The notes under the pieces: generated by a model | Seen by the model: the letters and a program-made list of their open reading frames with translations, nothing else | Told to the model about the DNA's origin: nothing | Databases searched by the model: none | Shown here: positions 58,610 to 64,000 of the stretch, piece by piece | Layout: each line of letters starts with the position of its first letter | Numbering within the stretch: the first letter of the stretch is position 1 | Assembly: GCF_001704415.2 (NCBI RefSeq) | Contig: NC_030816.1 | Location: 83,702,713 to 83,766,712, forward strand | DNA length: 64,000 nt | Direction of reading: 5' to 3' | Origin: Capra hircus | Taxonomy: Eukaryota > Chordata > Mammalia > Artiodactyla > Bovidae | Made by a program: the position numbers and the translations under genes

Positions 58610-59136
58610 AGTCTTCAGGTGTGCTATGGAGTGGTCTCAGGTGTGTTAGGGAGTGTCTTTAGGTGTGTTACAGAGTGTCTTTAGGTGTATTATGGAGTGT
58701 TTATGGTGTGCTATGGGGTGTCCTTGGAGAAGGCAATGGCACCCCACTCCAGTACTCTTGCTTGGAGAATCCCATGGACAGAAGAGCTTGGTAGGCTGCA
58801 GTCCATGGGGTCACTAAGAGTCAGACACGAGTGAGCGACTTCACTTTCACTTTCCACTTTCATGCATTGGAGAAGGAAATGGCAACCCACTCCAGTGTTC
58901 TTGCCTGGAGAATCCCAGGGACGGGGGAGGCTGGTGGGCTGCCGTCTATGGGGTTGCATAGAGTCGGACATGACTGAAGTGACTTAGCAGCAGCAGCATG
59001 GAGTGTCCTAGGTGTGTTATGGAGTGTCCTAGGTGTGTTATGGCGTGTCCTAGGTGTGTTATGGAGTCTCCTAGGTGTGCCATGGAGTGTCCTTAGGTGT
59101 GTTATGGCGTGTCTTTAGGTGTGTTATGGAGTGTAC
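58610..59136. repeat. 22-24 bp minisatellite split by a SINE
   Basis: Tandem units of the type GTGTCCTTAGGTGTGTTATG plus GA lie on both sides of a Bov-A2 insertion. 58610-58724 holds about five diverged units and 58998-59136 about six. Variation (CTATGG/TTATGG, TCTTTAGG/TCCTAGG) shows unit turnover. Confidence 0.88.
58725..58997 (+). mobile_element. Bov-A2 SINE inside minisatellite
   Basis: Forward dimer ending GCAGCAGC. ATGGGGTGTCCT (58713-58724) and ATGGAGTGTCCT (58998-59009) flank it. They could be the target duplication or simply adjacent array units. Confidence 0.9.
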
Positions 59137-59794
59137 ACACAAAACCCCATGGGCCATGGGTATGTCTTAAGCAAAGAAAGCAGGTATTTTGAAGTAAGAT
59201 CACTAACCCCAGTGACCAAAGTATCAGAGAGCAGAAGAAACACAAATCCTACTGTGAAGAAGGTCATAGCTTTCTCATCAGATTTTGGTGAAATAGGATC
59301 GATCACTGTATTAGCAAAAACTTCTCTTTTTTTGGCCCATCGAAAGAGAAATGCTTATTTTGAGGCAGATGAATTCCACAGCCCGGGGCTTCAGTTTCAC
59401 TTGTCCTCAGTACTAAACCCAAGGACACCCTCAAACAGCAGGCACACAATCTCCAGTTTATAAGTGGGGGTGGGGGGTGGGCTGCAGGAGGACTCTTGTA
59501 AATTGGTTCCCTGGATCCCAGGAGTGTGTCCGCATCGACTCTCAGCCCAGCCGTAAAGCTCTCCCGAACGAACCCCCTGAGTTCTAAAGCTGGTTCCAAG
59601 AGCCGCCTCAGTGCAACTGCGAGGCTCAGGATGGCCGCTGGGCCAGGGGGCGGGGCTGGGCTTGGAGTGCGCGGACTATCTTGCCCTTGAAGGGAGGAGC
59701 TCAAGGTCATGGTCTTTGGGGCACGCACTTTCCAGAGCTGGTTGTCATAGCAATCAATACGCCATTACTTTTGCTTCTTAAATAATTTTTTTGG
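59137..59794. other. Intergenic, no gene seen
   Basis: GC-rich from about 59500 to 59720 with several CpGs. A 141-codon minus-strand open frame (59728-59303) has no domains and extends from CpG-rich into AT-rich DNA. Confidence 0.4.
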
Positions 59795-59945
59795 AAACAG
59801 TTCAAGACTCACAAGAAGTTGAAAAATAGTACAGATTCTATGTATCCTTCACCCAGTTTCACCAAGTTTCCTTAATAATTATCTCCTACATAATCATGGT
59901 ATATTTTCCAAACCTGAACACTGGCATTGGCAAGATACTCTTAAC
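59795..59945. mobile_element. Old L1M remnant
   Basis: Diverged L1M: AGAAGTTGAAAAATAGTACA, TTCACCCAGTTTCACCAAGT and ACATAATCATGGTATATTTT. Same family as 40625-41050. Confidence 0.5.
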
Positions 59946-60284
59946 TCAGAGGGCTCACATGAGTTTGACCAGTTATCTCCCACCTCCCAAACAAGCTTAA
60001 TGCTTTAGAATTAGTAGATCATTTTATTCTTCCAGTGCTAACAAAGCTAAAAGAAAAAAAACACCACCTCAGTTTTTGCAACACAATCTCCCTTCCATTC
60101 TTTACTATAAAATACTGAACTGATATTGTTATTTGACTGAAGACTGCGTAGGTTTTATATTTACAGAAATCCCTTTAATTTTGATATCAAAAGGTAAAGA
60201 TTTTCTTTTAAATTTCTAGGCTATACAATACTTGTAGCCAAAAGAATAATATATAAAATGACAACTTTAAAAATTAATCTGAGT

Positions 60285-60440
60285 CAGTGTGTAATAACAG
60301 TGTTTCAGCCTGGCTCCTGGGCCTACTGGTGGTGTAAACTGAGTGAACTCATTTTTGATGAGTTACTTGATCTCCTTGGTTCTTACATCCTTGACTGCAA
60401 AATAAGGGAATTAGACTATATGACTTCTGAAATTTTTTTA
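60285..60440 (+). repeat. MIR-like SINE
   Basis: Forward order GAGTTACTTGATCTCCTTGG, then CTGCAAAATAAGGGAATTAG. Diverged. Confidence 0.5.
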
Positions 60441-60679
60441 GTTAAAAAACAACTATGGGATCCCTATGTCGAAAGAGAGATTGTCATAGAAAGCATAAGA
60501 TGGTTTTATTAAAAACAGACAAAACAAAAACCAAACCCTAGCACAAAAAGGAGACGTATCTTGCACTCACAGAAAAGTCATGGGAAGAGGACAAAAGAAA
60601 ACTCAAGGACAGCATCCCTGTGGAGGACGAGGACTCATGCCTGCAGATGGTCCGGAAGAGGAGACATGCTCTGAATTTC

Positions 60680-60845
60680 CCACAAACCACTTAAACTTGT
60701 GGGGTGTTTGGACGAGCGATGTTAACCGTCCCAAGTCTCTGTTTTCCAATCTGAAAAGGACAATGGATCCCGTTAGCGTGGTTCTGAGGAGTAAAAGGGG
60801 TATAACAGGAAAACACGCAGTGCAGTCCTGTTCTGTGAATGTTGA
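60680..60845 (+). repeat. MIR-like SINE
   Basis: GTTAACCGTCCCAAGTCTCT, then TTTCCAATCTGAAAAGGACA, with further MIR-like spacing. Diverged. Confidence 0.4.
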
Positions 60846-61463
60846 CAGAGACCCCGGGTGTCAGGGGTGAGCATGGAGCGGATGTAGAGTTACACGGTGT
60901 GACTGGAATGAGGGATCTGCAGGCCTCCCAGGAGCTTCAGTAGGGAGCTTCCGCTTCCGGAGGAGGAGGCGTTACCGGGCTTAGGTGTGGTTGTCATCAC
61001 CCTAGGCTCTTGAGAACCGAGAAAGGTGACGGGGTTGCCCCTGTGGACACATAGAGAGACCCCCGTTCTCAGTAGGGGGATGTGAACTGCTAGAAATGGG
61101 GAACTCTAGCGCATTCTATTTTGTTTTTAGGAAAAATATATAAGTCTCGCATACTTGTATCTCACTGTAAATTTGGGATTAGAATTTAGACTTTGAATTC
61201 CACAGTCTAGGACATCTAAATATGAAAATGGAACACAGAGTTAATATTCTCTCCCCATTTTACTGCTTGTATTCATTTCTTATCTACAAACGCCTTCTCT
61301 TCTGCCTGGCCTTTTCTGCTACTATTTATAGCATGTCTAAAATATAGCCTTCCAAACACAGTACTCAAGATAAATCGTAAAATCATCTAGACCACAATTA
61401 ATGCAATAAAAAAGACAGAAAATTAATTAATGAGAATGCAAATGTTTCTATGTGCTCCTGTCT
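60846..61463. other. Intergenic, no gene seen
   Basis: Nothing recognised. Confidence 0.35.
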
Positions 61464-64000
61464 CAGTTCAGTTCAGTCACTTAGTCGTGTCCAACTCTGT
61501 GACCCCATGAATCGCAGCACACCAGGTCTCCCTGTCCATCACTAACTCCCAGAGTTCACTCAGACTCACGTCCATCGAGTCCGTCATGCCATCCAGCCAT
61601 CTCATCCTCTGTCGTCCCCTTCTCCTCCTGCCCCCAATCCCTCCTAGCATCAGAGTCTTTTCCAATGAGTCAACTCTTCGCAGGAGGTGGCCAAAGCACT
61701 GGAGCTTCAGCTTTAGCATCATTCCTTCCAAAGAAATCCCAGGACTGATCTCCTTCAGAATGGACTGGCTGGATCTCCTTGCAGTCCAAGGGACTCTCAA
61801 GAGTCTTCTCCAACACCACAGTTCAAAAGCATCAATTCTTCGGCACTCAGCTTTCTTCACAGTCCTACTCTCACATCCATATATGGCCACTGGAAAAATC
61901 ATAGCCTTGACTAGATGGACCTTTGTTGGCAAAGTAATGTCTCTGCTTTTGAATATGCTATCTAGGTTGGTCATAACTTTTCTTCCAAGGAGTAAGCGTC
62001 TTTTAATTTCATGACCGCAATCACCATCTGCAGTGATTTTGGAGCCCAAAAAATAAAGTCTGACACTGTTTCCACTGTTTCCCCATCTATTTGCCATGAA
62101 GTAGTGGGACTAGATGCCATGAGGAGTTTTAGGCCAACTTTTTCACTCTCCTCTTTCATTTTCATCAAGAGGCTTTTTAGTTTCTCTTCACTTTCTGCCA
62201 TAAGGGTGGTGTCATCTGCATATCTGAGGTTATTGATATTTCTCCCAGCAATCTTGATTCCAGCTTGTGCTTCTTCCAGTCCAGCGTTTCTCATGATGTA
62301 CTCTGCATATAAGTTAAATAAGCAGGGTGACAATATACAGCCTTGATGTACTCCTTTTCCTATTTGGAACCAGTCTGTTGTTCCATGTCCAATTCTAACT
62401 GTTGCTTCCTGACCTGCATACAGATTTCTCAAGAGGCAGGTCAGGTGTTCTGGTATTCCCATCTCTTTCAGAATTTTCCACAGTTTATTGTGATCCACAC
62501 AGTCAAAGGCTTTGGCATAGTCAATAAAGCAGAAATAGATGTTTTTTCTGGAACTCTCTTGCTTTTTTGATGATCCAGCAGATGTTGGCAATTTGATCTC
62601 TGGTTCCTCTGCCTTTTCTAAAACCAGCTTGACCATCTGGAAGTTCATGGTTCATGTATTGCTAAAGCCTGGTTTGGAGAATTTTGAGCATTACTTTACT
62701 AGCATGTGAGATGAGTGCAATTGTGCAGTAGTTTCAGCATTCTTTGGCATTGCCTTCTTTTGGGATTGGAATGAAAACTGACCTTTTCCAGTCCTGTGGC
62801 CACTGCTGAGATTTCCAAATTTGCTGGCATATTGAGTGCAGCATTTTCACAGCATCATCTTCCAGGATTTGAAATAGCTCAACTGGAATTCCATCACCTC
62901 CACTAGCTTTGTTTGTAGTGATGCTTTCTAAGGCCCACTTGACTTCACATTCCAGGATGTCTGGCTCTAGATGAGTGATCACACCATCGTGATTATCTGG
63001 GTCGTGAAGATCTTTTTGGTACAGTTCTTCTGTGTATTCCTGCCACCTCTTCTTAATATCTTCTGCTTCTGTTAGGTCCATACCATTTCTGTCCTTTATC
63101 GAGCCCATCTTTGCATGAAATGTTCCCTTAGTATCTCTAATTTTCTTGAAGAGATCTCTAGTCTTTCCCATTCTGTTGTTTTCCTCTATTTCTTTGCATT
63201 GATCACTGAAGAAGGCTTTCTTATCTCTCCTTGTTATTCTTTGGAACTCTGCATTCAGATGCTTATATCTTTCCTTTTCTCCTTTGCTTTTCACTTCTCT
63301 TCTTTTCACAGCTATTTGTAAGCCCTCCTCAGACAGACATTTTGCTTTTTTGCATTTCTTTTCCATGAGATGGTCTTGATCCCTGTCTCCTGTACAATGT
63401 CATGAACCTCATTCCATAGTTCATCAGGCACTCTATCTATCAGATCTAGGCCCTTAAATCTATTTCTCATTTCCACTGTATAATAATAAGGGATTTGATT
63501 TAGGTCATACGTGAATGGTCTAGTGGTTTTCCCTACTTTTTTCAATTTGAGTCTGAATTTGGCAATAAGGAGTTCATGATCTGAGCCACAGTCAGCTCCT
63601 GGTCTTGTTTTTTGTTGACTGTATAGAGCTTCTCCATTTTTGGCTGCAAAGAATATAATCAATCTGATTTCGGTGTTGACCATCTGGGGATGTCCATGTG
63701 TAGAGTCTTCTCTTGTGTTGTTGGAAGCGGGTGTTTGCTATGATCAGTGCATTTTCTTGGCAAAACTCTATTAGTCTTTGCCCTGCTTCATTCTGCATTC
63801 CCAAATTTGCCTGTTACTCCAGGTGTTTCTTGACTTCCTACTTTTGCATTCCAGTCCCCTATAATGAAAAGGACATCTTTTTTGGGTGTTAGTTCTAAAA
63901 GGTCTTGTAGGTCTTCATAGAACCATTCAACTTCAGCTTCTTCAGCATTATTGGTTGGGGCATAGACTTGGATTACTGTGATATTGAGTGGTTTGCCTTG
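61464..64000 (-). mobile_element. Long BovB (RTE) LINE, 5' end beyond window
   Basis: At least 2.5 kb of reverse BovB. From the right edge inward it encodes an AP-like endonuclease (catalytic SDH at 63584-63576) and a linker. The reverse transcriptase follows, with palm motif A FIDYAKAFD near 62528-62502 and catalytic YADD at 62222-62211, then the C-terminal domain and the 3' tail at 61464. The reading frame is broken into at least five pieces (63804-63592, 63683-63312, 63366-62734, 62648-61971, 62097-61477), so it cannot make a full protein although its catalytic boxes survive. The family typically spans about 3.2 kb, so several hundred bases more should lie to the right. Confidence 0.93.

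Noticed and set aside
58610..59136. CRISPR-like direct repeats
   Set aside because: The units are contiguous and degenerate with no unique spacers, in a vertebrate genome. This is a minisatellite.
59303..59728. 141-codon minus-strand open frame beginning in CpG-rich DNA
   Set aside because: No family match. It passes from GC-rich to AT-rich DNA without any codon-like pattern, and its Pro-rich part reflects base composition.
61477..63804. BovB open frames as active transposon proteins
   Set aside because: The frame is broken several times between the endonuclease and reverse transcriptase, and no continuous protein is possible.
1..64000. SLC22A3 exon 1 or another solute-carrier exon in the right part of the window
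   Set aside because: I looked for a paralogous N-terminus (acidic start, GEFxxFQ, helix 1, PDHxC) on both strands and saw it only at 2502-2897.

Overview
This is a piece of a ruminant nuclear genome, with cattle or a close relative most likely. The evidence is its dense load of lineage-specific retroelements: tRNA-headed Bov-tA SINEs, Bov-A2 SINEs with CAG tails, BovB (RTE) LINE fragments ending in the ACTGAACTGAA tail, and ruminant L1 3' ends. CHR-type SINEs and older mammalian L1M, MIR and MLT1 copies are also present. Cattle, bison, sheep and goat cannot be told apart from what I can see.

Only one protein-coding gene is supported. On the minus strand, exon 1 (2502-2897) and exon 2 (360-463) of SLC22A2, the organic cation transporter OCT2, are intact and carry consensus splice sites. 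Exon 1 sits in a CpG-rich patch. The gene continues to the left, beyond base 1, so exons 3 onward are outside the window.

The remaining 61 kb lies upstream of the SLC22A2 promoter and looks intergenic. In mammals with the conserved IGF2R-SLC22A1-SLC22A2-SLC22A3 order, this would be the SLC22A2-SLC22A3 interval. I looked for SLC22A3 exon 1 and did not see it.

Layout: 1-3.1 kb holds SLC22A2 exons 1-2 and the promoter side. 3.1-22.8 kb is SINE- and BovB-rich; from about 18 kb a BovB and an old L1 are broken up by younger insertions. 22.8-27.6 kb is notably free of young retroelements. 27.6-53.2 kb is a dense mosaic with four MLT1 (ERVL-MaLR) LTR remnants, several BovB 3' ends, ruminant L1 3' ends and a 19-bp minisatellite at 34.67-34.89 kb. 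53.2-61.4 kb has fewer repeats, with a GTGT-rich minisatellite at 58.6-59.1 kb that is split by a Bov-A2 SINE. 61.46-64 kb is a long, decayed, minus-strand BovB whose 5' part runs off the right edge.

I found no new biological system. The best second-look items are an L1/CHR SINE chimera inside one perfect 16-bp target-site duplication (48061-48479), a candidate retrocopied transcript 3' end interrupted by BovB (31694-32665), the SINE-split minisatellite, and the SINE-poor 4.8-kb block. Repeat family names rest on recognising consensus features, not on a database search, and repeat ends without a stated duplication are accurate to about 5-20 bases.
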